From: Symsagittifera roscoffensis | Lineage: Eukaryota; Xenacoelomorpha; Acoela; Convolutidae | Assembly (NCBI RefSeq): GCF_963678635.1 | Contig: NC_087064.1 | Location: 21,998,509-22,058,508 of the forward strand | DNA: 60,000 nucleotides | Direction: 5' to 3' | In this document: in pieces, positions 20,972 to 30,349 of the stretch | How the letters are laid out: the number at the start of each line of letters is the position of its first letter | How positions within the stretch are numbered: position 1 is the first letter of the stretch | Notes under the pieces: generated by a model | Database searches by the model: none | What the model was told of the DNA's origin: nothing | Seen by the model: only the letters and a program-made list of their open reading frames with translations | Translations under genes and position numbers: made by a program

Positions 20972-21504
20972 TTTGAGCAAAAAAATGAGTTAAAGAGTAA
21001 AAACAGGAAAGAGCTGAGAGAAGGGTAGCTGATGGAAGATAAATTGAAATTAGGGTATTTAGAGCTGAGAGAGGAGGTAGTCGACGGTAGTTAAGTTGAA
21101 AATAAAATGATTTCTAGTAAGGAGTTAGGGGTACCTTCAACTCGAATGTGTGGGTTTGACCAATCAAAATTGATTTTCCTTATTTGGATTGTAGTCGTGT
21201 CCAATCAGAATTTAGCTTCCTTTTATGGAATTCTTAGATAAAAGTGGTGTCCAATCGGATACAGAGCTCCATTTTGGGAATTGTCGTTTCCAATCACAAA
21301 AATCATCATTTTTGTTCTAGTTGTCGTATCCAATCAGAGAAATTTTTACGAAATTGACTTAAACCTTCCAAATAAGTAAAAATTTACACAAAATCCATTC
21401 CAAAAATAAATTATCAAAACTTGTTTGCAGTAAAAATAAGAAATGTTGCTGATATAAGTAACAAAAGACAGAAAATTTATAAAAGTAAAATCCCTGCAAT
21501 TTTT
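20972..21504 (-). promoter_or_regulatory. Upstream region with five CCAAT boxes
   Basis: CCAATC occurs at about 21160, 21201, 21251, 21290 and 21330, spaced 39-50 bp and all in the same orientation. Each sits in a loosely repeated unit with (T/G)-TCCAATCA. The region lies 5' of the minus-strand gene at 20536-20971 and 3' of the next one. CCAAT arrays are bound by NF-Y-type factors in animals. No coding sequence was seen. Confidence 0.45.
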
Positions 21505-22405
21505 TCATGAAGTTAATTGAATTTTTTGTGTGTAATCAATGAGAAATTGCTGATTTTTGAATAAATAGTCAAGTTTTTTAATTTTAATGTAAATTTGGGA
21601 AGATAACTCAAAGTTGACGAGTTTTTCACAGCAAATTTCTGGAAATCTGATTCCAAACCGAATCAAGCAGGATTTTGAACTTTGAAAATCCTTAAAGAAA
21701 TGAAGGAATAAAAATTTTGCTGGGGAGTTTTTACAATTTTGGGTATTGAATGAGGGGATAAAAAGAATTTTTGACATATTATTGTACGACTTTTTGATTA
21801 ATTTCAAACTCTCGAGAATAAACAAAATTTCTTTCCTTGTGAGGTGTAATTCAGCCGTAAGTTTGAAACTTTGGTAAGCAATTTGTGGATCAAAAGTAAA
21901 CTCTTTGAAAGAAAAAGTTTCTCTGAAAAGACCTTTATTTAGTCGGATAACTCTATTTTGTAAAATAAAAACGTCCAAAAAATTATGAAAAAAGTAAGAG
22001 TCAATAAAAAAATCAATCGGAATTTATTCAAATTTTTCTTGTAAAGTAACTCGAGGAATTTCAGATGTTTTTTGATAGAAATTTTTCAAATAATGATTAA
22101 ATTTTTTTCAAAATAAAAAACAATTCACTTTTAGAAAATGCTAGATTCTGAATGGTTGACTTCCAACAAACAGTGATAAATAAAAGAAAACTCAAATCCG
22201 ATTGATTGATTTTCTCTAAGTAATAGTAAATGAAACTTATTTCATTCTGATTTTCTTTTACGTTGAAAGCAATCGCTCTATACTTTGTATAACTACTTGA
22301 AATTGTTTTCAACAAATTTGAACAATTCAAAGTAAGAGTAAAAAATTTATTAAATTTTTTGGGACTTTTTAAATCTACCAATTTTGTAGGTACTATGTAC
22401 TTTTA
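21505..22405 (-). pseudogene. Unrecognised Maverick gene divergent from the DNA polymerase, broken
   Basis: It is reconstructed over about 285 codons. The first frame (from about 22405: KLVDLKSPKKFNKFF, KYRAIAFNVKENQNEISFIYY) ends at 22097 after ELFFILKKI. A one-base change continues as LKNFYQKTSEIPRVTL, which is crossed by a TAA near 22020. The open part 21978-21505 follows (FRETFSFKEFTF, LTRKEILFILESLKLIKKS, PSFNTQNCKNSP). No start codon could be fixed. The position is immediately divergent from the polymerase. I do not recognise the fold. Confidence 0.4.
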
Positions 22406-22446
22406 TTTAATTTTACTACAAGCTAAATCTCCCACTTTTTTTTCAG
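22406..22446 (+). promoter_or_regulatory. Divergent promoter space and 3' splice site before the polymerase ATG
   Basis: Only about 40 bp separate the divergent genes. The sequence CACTTTTTTTTCAG ends directly before ATG 22447. This is the worm acceptor consensus, so the polymerase mRNA is either trans-spliced there or has an upstream exon. Confidence 0.5.
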
Positions 22447-23511
22447 ATGCCAGCCTTCAACAGGAATGAGAAAGTGAAATGCGAGGACTGCAGTAAGATG
22501 TATGTTGGTCAAAACGCTGCCCGACATCGCAAGAGTTGTGTGCGAGGAGTTATTTCTTGTCCGGAATGTAATTATTGTACATACAACCAGCAAAAAATGA
22601 ATTATCATGCGGCCAGAAGCCTGCCCCAGCAACTTCCAAGCAATCAACAGTTTGTCGGAGGAGGAAGGAGATGATGGAGAGAAACTCAAAGAGGAGTTCA
22701 GTGCGTGTCAACACTTCCTGGTTGACACTGAAATGGAGATTGGGAGGCATGAGGTATTTAACTTTCAAATGTCAAATTTAGATACCAAAATTATCAACGA
22801 GAAGCTTGAAGAAGTTTTCAACAAGCTGGATTCCGCTGCAAAAATCATTATTGCTCTTGGATTTGTTCTCCGTAATGTCGGAACGGGAGAATATCGGTAT
22901 TATTATGTACACGAAAACAATACTTTGTTTTAAAAATCGCGATTACTGTGTACGAAAGCGGATTTGATTACAATCCAGGGAAAAGTGGAAAAATTTGATA
23001 TCGTGGAGCAATGCACCCAAGAACATCAGAACACAAAGTGGAGGTTCAAGTTGATCACAAATGTTACTATTTTTGCTGCACTACTGTGAAACATCCCAAT
23101 GGGATGTCCAGACTCTGTCTTGCCTGAACCTTTACTACGACATACGCAAGTAAACTGTCTTTTATCGGACAAAGATAAATAACCCTACAAATATCATCTT
23201 TGTCTTTTCCGTGCGTTAACAATTGCATGTTCATAGTAACCTCGATGCTCATACATCTCAGCTGTTTACAGAGTTTATATCAAAATCTGGATACGACCCG
23301 AAGAACTTTCATGGAGTGTCAACCGATGATTTACCTCTTTTAGAGGGAATAGTTGAACGAAACATATTCATCTATGATTTTGATATTCAGGAAGGAGAAT
23401 ATGTTGGAGAATTAGCCACACGGAGTATTGGAAAAATTGAAAAAACAGTCAAATTGCTAAGATTCAACAACCATATAATTCATACGAATGATATCGATTC
23501 CTTCTTCAAAT
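22447..23511 (+). pseudogene. Maverick family B DNA polymerase, 5' part (before the retrotransposon)
   Basis: This is the protein-primed replicative polymerase of the element. The N-terminal Cys/His region (VKCEDCSKMYVGQNAARHRK, then SCPECNYCTYNQQKMNYH) contains C2H2-like fingers. Near 22615-22660 the frame changes and there seems to be a deletion relative to the family, jumping to EEEGDDGEKLKEEFSACQ. In-frame stops follow at 22931-22933, near 23088 and near 23176, plus a frame change near 23225. The last block (DLPLLEGIVERNIFIYDFDI, HIIHTNDIDSFFK) ends exactly at the LTR. The rest resumes at 49311. Confidence 0.85.
23508..23511 (+). repeat. Target-site duplication (AAAT) of the LTR retrotransposon
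   Basis: AAAT at 23508-23511 recurs at 49311-49314 on the other side. With this reading the LTR is TGTGCC...GTTAC. If the LTR has the canonical ...ACA end, the duplication is AAT (23509-23511 and 49312-49314). One copy plus flanks restores the polymerase frame (TTC TTC AAA TGT TTT). Confidence 0.75.
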
Positions 23512-24393
23512 TGTGCCATTCTGCCAGATGGCACAGCGCAACCTTCCGACGAAGCACGAATCAGAGGGAAAAGGCCTTAACAGCAAAAAAATGCTTGAAA
23601 GAAGGGTCGAAGTATTCTGAAATTTTCTATTTTTAAAATTTCGATTTTCAAGTTGATATTTCTCAGAAATACGAAAAACGGCCATTTTGACCAAAAAAGC
23701 TGAGAAAATCAGAACAACGACAAATATTGTGAAAAACATTCGTGCAAGAGACGGAGAATACGAAGCCTCTTATCGTGGCAGCAACGCACGATAAGACCCT
23801 TATCAGCGGATATTAGTGGAGAAGGAAGCTTCGGTGGGGAAGGAATATTCCACGGAACCCTCCCGGGACGCAAATTAGAAGAGATAAGAGCGTTATCGCA
23901 GGAATATTACGGGAGCGGAGGCTTGGTCCCCCAGAGACTGTTTTATGTGAAGGGACTGTATGAAACTGACTATATAGCTACTTGGAAGTCGTGAAACTTT
24001 AAATTAACACCGGTGTAACTTGATATTTTAGAATATGAGTAGCTAGAAAGAGGAAAGGGTCAATCCATCTCCAATGGATTTAATATAGAACTGTCACACA
24101 AAAACATATTAAGATAGGTTGTTCGAGCCGTGTTTTTAATGACAATCACGTAGTCTGAGGATCCGAGACTCAGCTATGTGGTTGTGTTCGCATGTAAACG
24201 AAAGCTGATCAAAAGTCGTTTGACTGATGGCCTAAAAATAGTAACTTTTACTTAGCCCTAGACAGACCAGAAAATCAACTGGCAAGGTCGAAACGGTGAA
24301 AAACGAGTAGAATTAAGGTAACTGACGCCTGTCAGTCGTTAATAGGTACTTTTTCTACGCTCCGTCGCTGTGTAGTATTTGGGCGAATGTTAC
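23512..24393 (+). repeat. 5' LTR
   Basis: 882 bp, starting TGTGCCAT and ending GAATGTTAC(A). The first 24 bases form an inverted repeat (TGTGCCAT ... ATGGCACA with an 8-base loop). U3 ends near a TATATAG box at 23971. R-U5 is taken as 24006-24393 because exactly this part is repeated at the far 3' end. The near-identical copy is 47041-47916. Confidence 0.88.
23971..24006 (+). promoter_or_regulatory. LTR promoter: TATA box and inferred transcription start
   Basis: TATATAGC at 23971 lies 35 bases before AACACCGGTG (24006). The extra copy at the 3' end of the element starts at the base equivalent to 24006, as expected if it derives from reverse transcription of an RNA whose 5' end is there. Position and box agree independently. 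Confidence 0.6.
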
Positions 24394-24406
24394 ATAGACG
24401 TTTTTA

Positions 24407-24424
24407 TGGCGCTCCTGGGTGGGC
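24407..24424 (+). promoter_or_regulatory. Candidate tRNA primer-binding site
   Basis: TGGCGCTCCTGGGTGGGC lies 12-13 bases after the LTR end. Its reverse complement has true tRNA 3' architecture: CCA, discriminator G, a seven-base acceptor strand CAGGAGC, then a CCACC T-stem strand. An acceptor stem GCTCCTG with G73 would suit tRNA-Asn. The gap from the LTR is longer than usual, which lowers confidence. Confidence 0.5.
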
Positions 24425-24472
24425 CTGTTAAAGGCATAAGACCATCATGATCAGCAAGCGTTTCAGCGACGA

Positions 24473-26650
24473 ACCCTCCGCTCCGGGCGTAAGCCTGAGG
24501 TAGAGGCCTTAATGACCGTTATTGTACTGGGGGGAAGGTGCGTACCCTCCGTCCAGTACTATTTAGCTTTTTAACTTAGTTAACACCGAAAATTCCGGGG
24601 CCGGAGGGTTAGGTGGGAAATCTAGAGCCCGCTTGTCCTGAGGTCCCAGGACCAAAAACAATTAAAGAGAAAGCGTAAAACCAAACAAAAATAGTGTATA
24701 ACCAAGAAAAAGCCAAAAATAAATTTATTTGAAAACAAAAAAGTACAAAAAACAGTAAAAAATCCAAAAAAGACCAAAAACAGTAAAAAACATAAAGTGA
24801 CAGTTTATATGTTATTTCCGGACGAGATGTGATCTGACCTTCCTATTTGTTGTTGTTTCAGATTGATTTATATCGTTTCTGATAGAAAGATTGTGTGTTT
24901 TGGTGAAGGGTTGGATACCCTCCCTCGAGTGTAATTTGAGTGTTTAAGCGCGTTAATGGTGATTTTGCCGGTGACCGGAGGGTAGAGTGGCAAGCTGATC
25001 AACGTGTTCCACACTCAACAGGGACAACATCCGCAACGACTGTTGGGTTTCGTTGAAGCAATTTTAGTATCGTTCGGGTACTATTTCATTAAAACTTAAG
25101 TGGTGGGGGGCACGATTGGCGCGATCCGATTGTACCCTCCATCGATTACAAATTTCCGAGTTAAGGGTCTTAATTCGGGTATTTTGGTGCAAAGGAGGGT
25201 ATAGTACTATTCATTAACGACTACTAATAGGTTATTATCCTAATTACATATTACTTATCTCCTCAATTAGACCCAAAAAACACCCAATTTTGTCGAAAAT
25301 CATCGATTTTCGATCAAACTGTAGACCCCCAAGTTTTTGGATATCCGAGCTTTTCCGAACAACAAAAAGCTTTTATATAGGGAGTAGCTACGTAATTCGA
25401 TCCCCCTGACCAAAGAAATTGCGTGAGAAATGACTCAGTAGAAGTTGGAAAAAACCAAAATTTTTCGGTCAAAATTTCGATAATTTTCTGAATTTCGTCA
25501 ATCTGTTTTGGGGATCGAGTTTTTGAGTTTTTAGAGTTAGAGCAATAAAATTTTTTGCGTTAGGAGCGTGCTAGCATAACGTGCTCGTTTACTAGAGAAA
25601 TTCTTGAGTAACCCTCCGATTGGCTCCTTGGATAGAGCTAACGACTTAAGGATTGGAAAAGGAAGGAACCGGAGGGTCCAAATTTGATAGTTATTGGCCA
25701 AATTTTTGTCTCCAAACCAATTTTGATCCGGTTTTTTGCACTGTTCCAGTGCCGTACAGGGCTACTACGCTCGTTTCAATTATTTTTAGGCACTTTCGAT
25801 AGGAATTGCGGAAAAAGTTTCTCAGAACCTATATAGGTGGTAAAAAAAGGCCATTTGGACAAACACGTTTTTGGCAATTTCTCAAAGACTAGTCATCCGA
25901 TCGGGGGTAATTTTGGTACCATAATTCGACGTTTTGGACCACCTTTCCGGACCGCAACCGTTTTTGGGTTGATAATCTCGGAAAAGAAAAATTTTTAGAA
26001 TTTGTTGGTTCGGAGGGTCCAAATTTCAGGTAACCCTCCGAGCGGCGGAAAATTTTATCAAAACACTTTTTTATCCAACTGGGAAGGTTGACCGTGTCAG
26101 CCAACCTAGTTTTAAGTCAGGTAGACCGCTTTTGGAGACTTTATTGCGGTAACATAACCTTTTTTCTTGATTTTTGGGGAACCCTCCGAGGTAACCCTCT
26201 GGAGTCAGCTAAGGTCCTTAGCAACCCTCCTTAGTGGAAAATTTCCACGAGGTTATCCAAAGCTTTTTTCTTGATTTTTGGGGAACCCTCCGAGGTAACC
26301 CTCTGGAGTCAGCTAAGGTCCTTAGCAACCCTCCTTAGTGGAAAATTTCCACGAGGTTATCCAAAGAAGTTGAGACAGCCCTCCCATAGAGAATTAAGCT
26401 TGTTTTGACGCTTCCTGAAGTTAATTGAAGGCCCTTCTGAGTGAGGCTCAGAAATTTGAAAATTTTGGAAGTACCCTCCGAAGTAACCCTCCGGAGCATA
26501 TTAAGCATCTTATTGACCCTCCTTAGTAAATTTAGGGGGACCCTCCGAAGTGACTTGGGTGATTAAGGTACCCTCCGAAGTAGGCTAAGTGTCTTAACAA
26601 CCCTCCGAAGTAACCCTCCGGAGTGTCTTAAACCTTCTAAACAACCTTCC
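24473..26650. repeat. Dispersed array of about two dozen ACCCTCCG motifs, both orientations
   Basis: Forward copies lie for example at about 24474, 24546, 25611, 26031, 26180, 26472, 26488, 26549, 26570, 26599 and 26615. Reverse copies (CCGGAGGGT) lie at about 24602, 24977, 25669 and 26010. Several are paired as GTAACCCTCCGGAG or 'ccctccgaagtaaccctccggag', giving local complementarity. Variants with ACCCTCCTTAG, ACCCTCCATC and ACCCTCTGGAG also occur. The motif is absent in such density elsewhere in the window apart from the leader copy. Confidence 0.75.
26159..26366 (+). repeat. Perfect 104-bp tandem duplication in the leader
   Basis: 26159-26262 and 26263-26366 are identical by eye, starting CTTTTTTCTTGATTTTTGG and ending GGTTATCCAAAG. 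Each holds three CCCTCC-type motifs and the small stem GTGGAAAATTTCCAC. The identity shows a very recent event. Confidence 0.92.
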
Positions 26651-26858
26651 TTGTTATAAACTTGAGGAAATTTTCCGTGGCGATTTGGGAAACGGAAAAT
26701 ATCCATTTAATCAAAATCATATTAGGATATTAGGCGCTTATTAGGATCATAAGAGCCCATTTTGACCCGGAAATTCGTGATCAACTTTGGATTCTAGATC
26801 GGGTGTATCAGAAGGACCCGAACAAAAAATTTTTTTTTTGATTGTGATTTTGGTTGTG

Positions 26859-27215
26859 CGGTTGCCTTGAGCTAATTAATAGGAAAGTTCGGGCAATCCG
26901 GGAACAAATAAAAGAAGACCTCGGTGAGTGTATTAGGCAAATACACACTCACTTGAGAAGAAAAGTTGTTCCCTGCTCTCGTGCACTTGGAGCGTTCCGG
27001 GTATGGGGGAGCTTTTTCATAGACTTTAGAAGTTTTCGATCAGAGGTTGCCTTGAGCCACTTGATAGGACAGCTCGGGCAATCGCGGGGCACCTAAAAGA
27101 AGACCTCGGTGGGTGTATTAGGCAAATACACACCCACTTGAGAAGACTGTGTCCTGGACTTTGTTCTTTCGGATCGTTCCGATTGGGGGAAGTCTTTTTC
27201 TTTAAGACTAAGTTT
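26859..27215 (+). repeat. Two paralogous structured modules with a covarying hairpin
   Basis: Copies at about 26859-27040 and 27045-27215 share 'gttgccttgagc', 'cgggcaat', 'aaaagaagacctcggtg', 'gtgtattaggcaaatacacac' and 'cacttgagaaga'. In the first the stem reads GTGAGTGTATT against AATACACACTCAC. In the second it reads GTGGGTGTATT against AATACACACCCAC, so both sides changed together. A second stem pairs TTGCC-TTGAGC with GCTC/GTTC-GGGCAA, using a G-T wobble in one copy. Confidence 0.75.
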
Positions 27216-27236
27216 TATTGATCTGTTTTTGAATCA

Positions 27237-27281
27237 TCACTGCTTTTTATCAAAGATTGTTTAATTTTAACAAAGCAGTGA
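27237..27281 (+). other. Perfect 10-bp stem-loop before gag
   Basis: TCACTGCTTT (27237-27246) pairs with AAAGCAGTGA (27272-27281) across a 25-nt loop. A smaller stem AGTCTT/AAGACT lies just upstream at about 27191-27208. Located about 290 nt before the gag ATG, it is a natural candidate for a packaging or dimerisation signal. Confidence 0.55.
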
Positions 27282-27568
27282 CTTGATAAATTGTGTGGCG
27301 ATAAATTGATACTGACAAAAGGTCGCTGTCACCTGTAGGATATTCTTACCTGATTATCTATTGTGTTTTGTGTGTTGATTATATCTTGTGAAAATCTTGT
27401 GATACTGTTATACTATACGACAGGGTTGAGTTAGCATTATATCAATACTGAGCAGGCCCTGTGTGTGTGTGTAACTCAAGCTGAGTCACCAAGATTGTCA
27501 TTGAGAAACCTAAGAGATTGATACTGACTTTTCGACATACGAATATTGTTTTTTTTGTGTCACAAAGT

Positions 27569-28171
27569 ATGCAGCGCAGGGACTCGTTAGGATCGACTAC
27601 TAAGATTCCCAGGCTGAGCAGAAGCAGCACGCGAAAATTCAAAACTAGGCGTAGCCAGTCCTCGTTTAGCAGCGCCTCCGACGTGTTTGCTGAAAACGAA
27701 TCGACTAAAGGTCAACCTGATCTTTCAGTGAGCGGAATGAGATTGAGGAGCGAGAAAAACCTCGATGGCGATCAAAGGCGGAGCGCCGAAGCCGGAACCG
27801 CGAGCGAAACGCTTGTGGACCCCTTCGACGAGGGAGAACAGACGCTCATTCGACCCGAGGTCGAGCCGCGAGAGGAAGTATTATTCAAGGGGATGTCCAA
27901 ATCGGAGACCAAAAGTCACAGGTGGAGGGGAGAATACTCACATTCGGCTAGTACCCACTCATCTCTGGCCAAGCAGAGCAACAACGCGATGATGTCGAGT
28001 ATAAGCCCGAGTGAAGAACAAACGGGTTCGAAGGCCAAGAAGAGTTGGAAGTCTTTGTACGGCGAACGCATGGCGTCACTACCAACTGTAGGTTTGACTT
28101 CCAGTGATGACTACCCGGAGATAACTCATCCGGATGTGAACTTCACACACCGTGCCCAAGAAACAATATGA
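27569..28171 (+). CDS. Gag N-terminal frame (ORF A)
   Basis: ATG 27569 starts MQRRDSLGSTTKIPRLSRSS. The product, about 200 residues, is Ser/Arg-rich and appears disordered (FKTRRSQSSFSSASDVFAEN) and ends at TGA 28169-28171. The next frame begins with ATG at 28168, giving an ATGA stop-start overlap. No fold is recognised. It may be a separate basic RNA-binding protein or the N-terminal part of Gag reached through a frame change. Confidence 0.6.
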   Translation: MQRRDSLGSTTKIPRLSRSSTRKFKTRRSQSSFSSASDVFAENESTKGQPDLSVSGMRLRSEKNLDGDQRRSAEAGTASETLVDPFDEGEQTLIRPEVEPREEVLFKGMSKSETKSHRWRGEYSHSASTHSSLAKQSNNAMMSSISPSEEQTGSKAKKSWKSLYGERMASLPTVGLTSSDDYPEITHPDVNFTHRAQETI

Positions 28172-28980
28172 GCAGGAAGGCGTCGTCAACCTGGCCGACC
28201 AGGCCCATGTCAGATGGGATAACGATGGGAGCGTCATCAACCTTCGACAGATTAATGACGTCGATGAGCAAGCAAAAAGGCGGTGCGTCATCAAGCACCA
28301 GGCTGCAGCCGCAGTTGACCTCATCTTCTCTGGGACTAACCCCGTCATTTGGGGCCACTGGCGGCATAAGTGACATGTTCGCTGGCGTAATGAATGGTCT
28401 AGATGAACTGAGGCGGGACATGACTAAAAGAATAGATCAGGTTGATGAGAGAGCTCACAAAGGTCAAGAGGATCTGAGAGACGAACTAACGCATGTGAAG
28501 TCGCAGGCGAGGGTTGATCAGGCTCAGTTGATTCGCAACACCGATCAATGCCTGGCGGAGAGCCTGGCACAGGCAAACAAGGAGTCATACGAAAGAGAGG
28601 CTAGGATGACCAGGGAGATCGAACGATTGTTGAACGATCATGATAGTACCTACGCCCACACGATGACTAGCCTGGAGAAAAGGTTAGATGCAAAATCTGA
28701 CTTATTGATGCGGAAGCTTGACGCGATCCTGAATGGGAGCAATTGGCAGGAGCGTTCCAACCCAAGGGAGCGCTCACGCCATGCAAATGATGGAGATGGT
28801 ACGGGCAGCAATGCCAGAGCCCAGCAAGGCTCGAGAACGAACTACGAACCCAGAAACAAGGAGCGGCCAAGGGCAGCCCCGTCGAGGCCTGGCTGGACGA
28901 ATCCAGTCCCGCCGGAGGCAGATGCCACCCGGAGACAAGGTTGCCAACTGTGCCACAAGTCAGTTCAGTACCAGATCTGA
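28168..28980 (+). CDS. Gag middle frame (ORF B), coiled coil
   Basis: ATG 28168 overlaps the previous stop. About 270 codons: Ser/Thr-rich start, then a long heptad-type helix (GVMNGLDELRRDMTKRIDQV, QAQLIRNTDQCLAESLAQAN, LEKRLDAKSDLLMRKLDAIL), then an Arg/Pro/Gly-rich basic tail. It ends at TGA 28978-28980. The following Gag frame is already open upstream of this stop (from about 28941). The coiled coil suggests an oligomerisation region of Gag. Confidence 0.65.
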   Translation: MSRKASSTWPTRPMSDGITMGASSTFDRLMTSMSKQKGGASSSTRLQPQLTSSSLGLTPSFGATGGISDMFAGVMNGLDELRRDMTKRIDQVDERAHKGQEDLRDELTHVKSQARVDQAQLIRNTDQCLAESLAQANKESYEREARMTREIERLLNDHDSTYAHTMTSLEKRLDAKSDLLMRKLDAILNGSNWQERSNPRERSRHANDGDGTGSNARAQQGSRTNYEPRNKERPRAAPSRPGWTNPVPPEADATRRQGCQLCHKSVQYQI

Positions 28981-30317
28981 CTACAGTCTCACAGGGTACA
29001 ACGATGTATGCCTCGATGTTTGAGCCTCTGAACAGATCTCTCGAAACATTCATCACCAAGCTCTCGGAGTCAACCGAGAGAGGAGAGAGGTCAAGAAGGA
29101 CACTGAAAAAGCCGAAGTCATATAAAGAGGAGTCAGACGGCTGCATTGATACTTGGATAGAGGTGATGAAGTTACACTTTGAGGAAGAGAATCTCTCCAA
29201 GAAACAGAAACAAGAGTGCAGCGCGCTGACGAGTAATCTGGAGGGTACTGCATTAAGTTGTGTAATGGCGAAAAGAGCCAATGAGAGAGACAGCGCTCGC
29301 AAGATATTCGACATCCTGCTGAATCGTTTCGGCTCTGGAGTACAAGGGCATCAGGCTATGGTGAAGTTCGAAAAGAGGCGTCAAAGAGATGACGAATCTA
29401 TAGATAAATTTTTGGACGACCTTGAATTGCTTAGGAGGAGAAACAACCCAGATGAGAAAATATCCGAGCGAAACTTGGCGATTGCTTCGAAGTTCATGGA
29501 CGGAGTAAGGAGTGAGGAGTTGAAGACGATGTTGGCCACTCACTTCACCCTGTCGCTTGACCAGGTACCCACGCCCGACGACTTGCGTATGAAGTCACGC
29601 GAGTATTTACTCATAAAACCGAGGGCGCAAAACCGTTACAGCAATTATGGCAACTATAGCGGGACAAACACTGGTGCGAATTCCAGTTGGTACAAACCTC
29701 GCGATGACATGGATAAGAGGAGGTCGTGTGCGAATTGTGGTTCGATGGACCATCACGTTTCCGCGTGTTCTGCATACAAACAGAACATGAAGGCCATACG
29801 CTACTTTCTCGAGGACGCCGACGCGACCGACGAGGATCATGAAGAGTACGTCAGGGGGCTCATCATGAAATATGGTCCGAGGTGTTTCTTCTGTAATTTG
29901 GAGGGGCACTTCAAGTCGGATTGTACTCAATTTTGGGATGCAGTAGCGGACGCGAAACATCCCCGCCATGAAGAGGCGCTTTCGGGTGTCAAGGCCAGTC
30001 GAGCACGTCTGATGAACGAGGCTGAATCTCGGAGAAAGAAGACGACACCGAGCACCTTCACGACCAAAAAGGTTAAGACATGACCTGACGAGGTGGTAGA
30101 CTCGAACCTCGAAGCAGAATCGTCTAGCCCACTCAAGGTGGATTACGGCCTGGCGGCAAGGACAGCGCTGCAGAATGTCAAACAGGACCTAGCCACGAAA
30201 GAAGTGGAGCAATGGGTAAGGTCGGAGCTGGAGAACACAGATCTTCGGGAAAGTTTTAATGTTCTGGGTAAAACGACAAAAGTAGAAGACAAAGAGGAAC
30301 CCAGCAACAGGGACTAA
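28941..30317 (+). CDS. Gag capsid-nucleocapsid frame (ORF C), with one in-frame TGA
   Basis: This encodes the structural core of the particle. The retrotransposon-gag domain spans about 29100-29620 (YKEESDGCIDTWIEVMKLHF, ALSCVMAKRANERDSARKIF, LLNRFG, EKRRQRDDESIDKFLDDLEL). Two CCHC zinc knuckles follow: CANCGSMDHHVSAC and CFFCNLEGHFKSDC, both C-x2-C-x4-H-x4-C. TGA at 30081-30083 is followed in the same frame by another 78 codons (KVDYGLAARTALQNVK) to TAA 30315-30317. Pol lies in the next frame. A CGA-to-TGA change is the simplest source of the internal stop. Confidence 0.85.
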
Positions 30318-30349
30318 AACTGAACGTTATATCTGGTAAGACTTTCGGC

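Larger units (their letters stand above)
24394..27568 (+). other. Long 5' leader (about 3.2 kb), non-coding and repeat-rich
   Basis: It extends from the LTR end to the first gag ATG. No convincing protein frame exists. It is organised by a recurring ACCCTCCG/CGGAGGGT motif, a 104-bp tandem duplication, two paralogous hairpin modules and a perfect 10-bp stem just before gag. The first 1,006 bases recur at 47917-48922. Likely roles are RNA packaging, dimerisation or internal translation initiation, all inferred from structure and position. Confidence 0.7.

Noticed and set aside
25400-27500. Treating the whole 23512-27500 region as one very long LTR
   Set aside because: The integrated terminus at 49310 equals 24393, and a tRNA-like primer site lies just after 24393, so the LTR ends there and the rest is leader.
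28667-29314. 215-codon minus-strand frame inside gag, and similar long reverse frames at 33157-34333 and 41903-42455
   Set aside because: Shadows of GC-richer sense coding sequence; no domains, and the sense frames contain recognised motifs.
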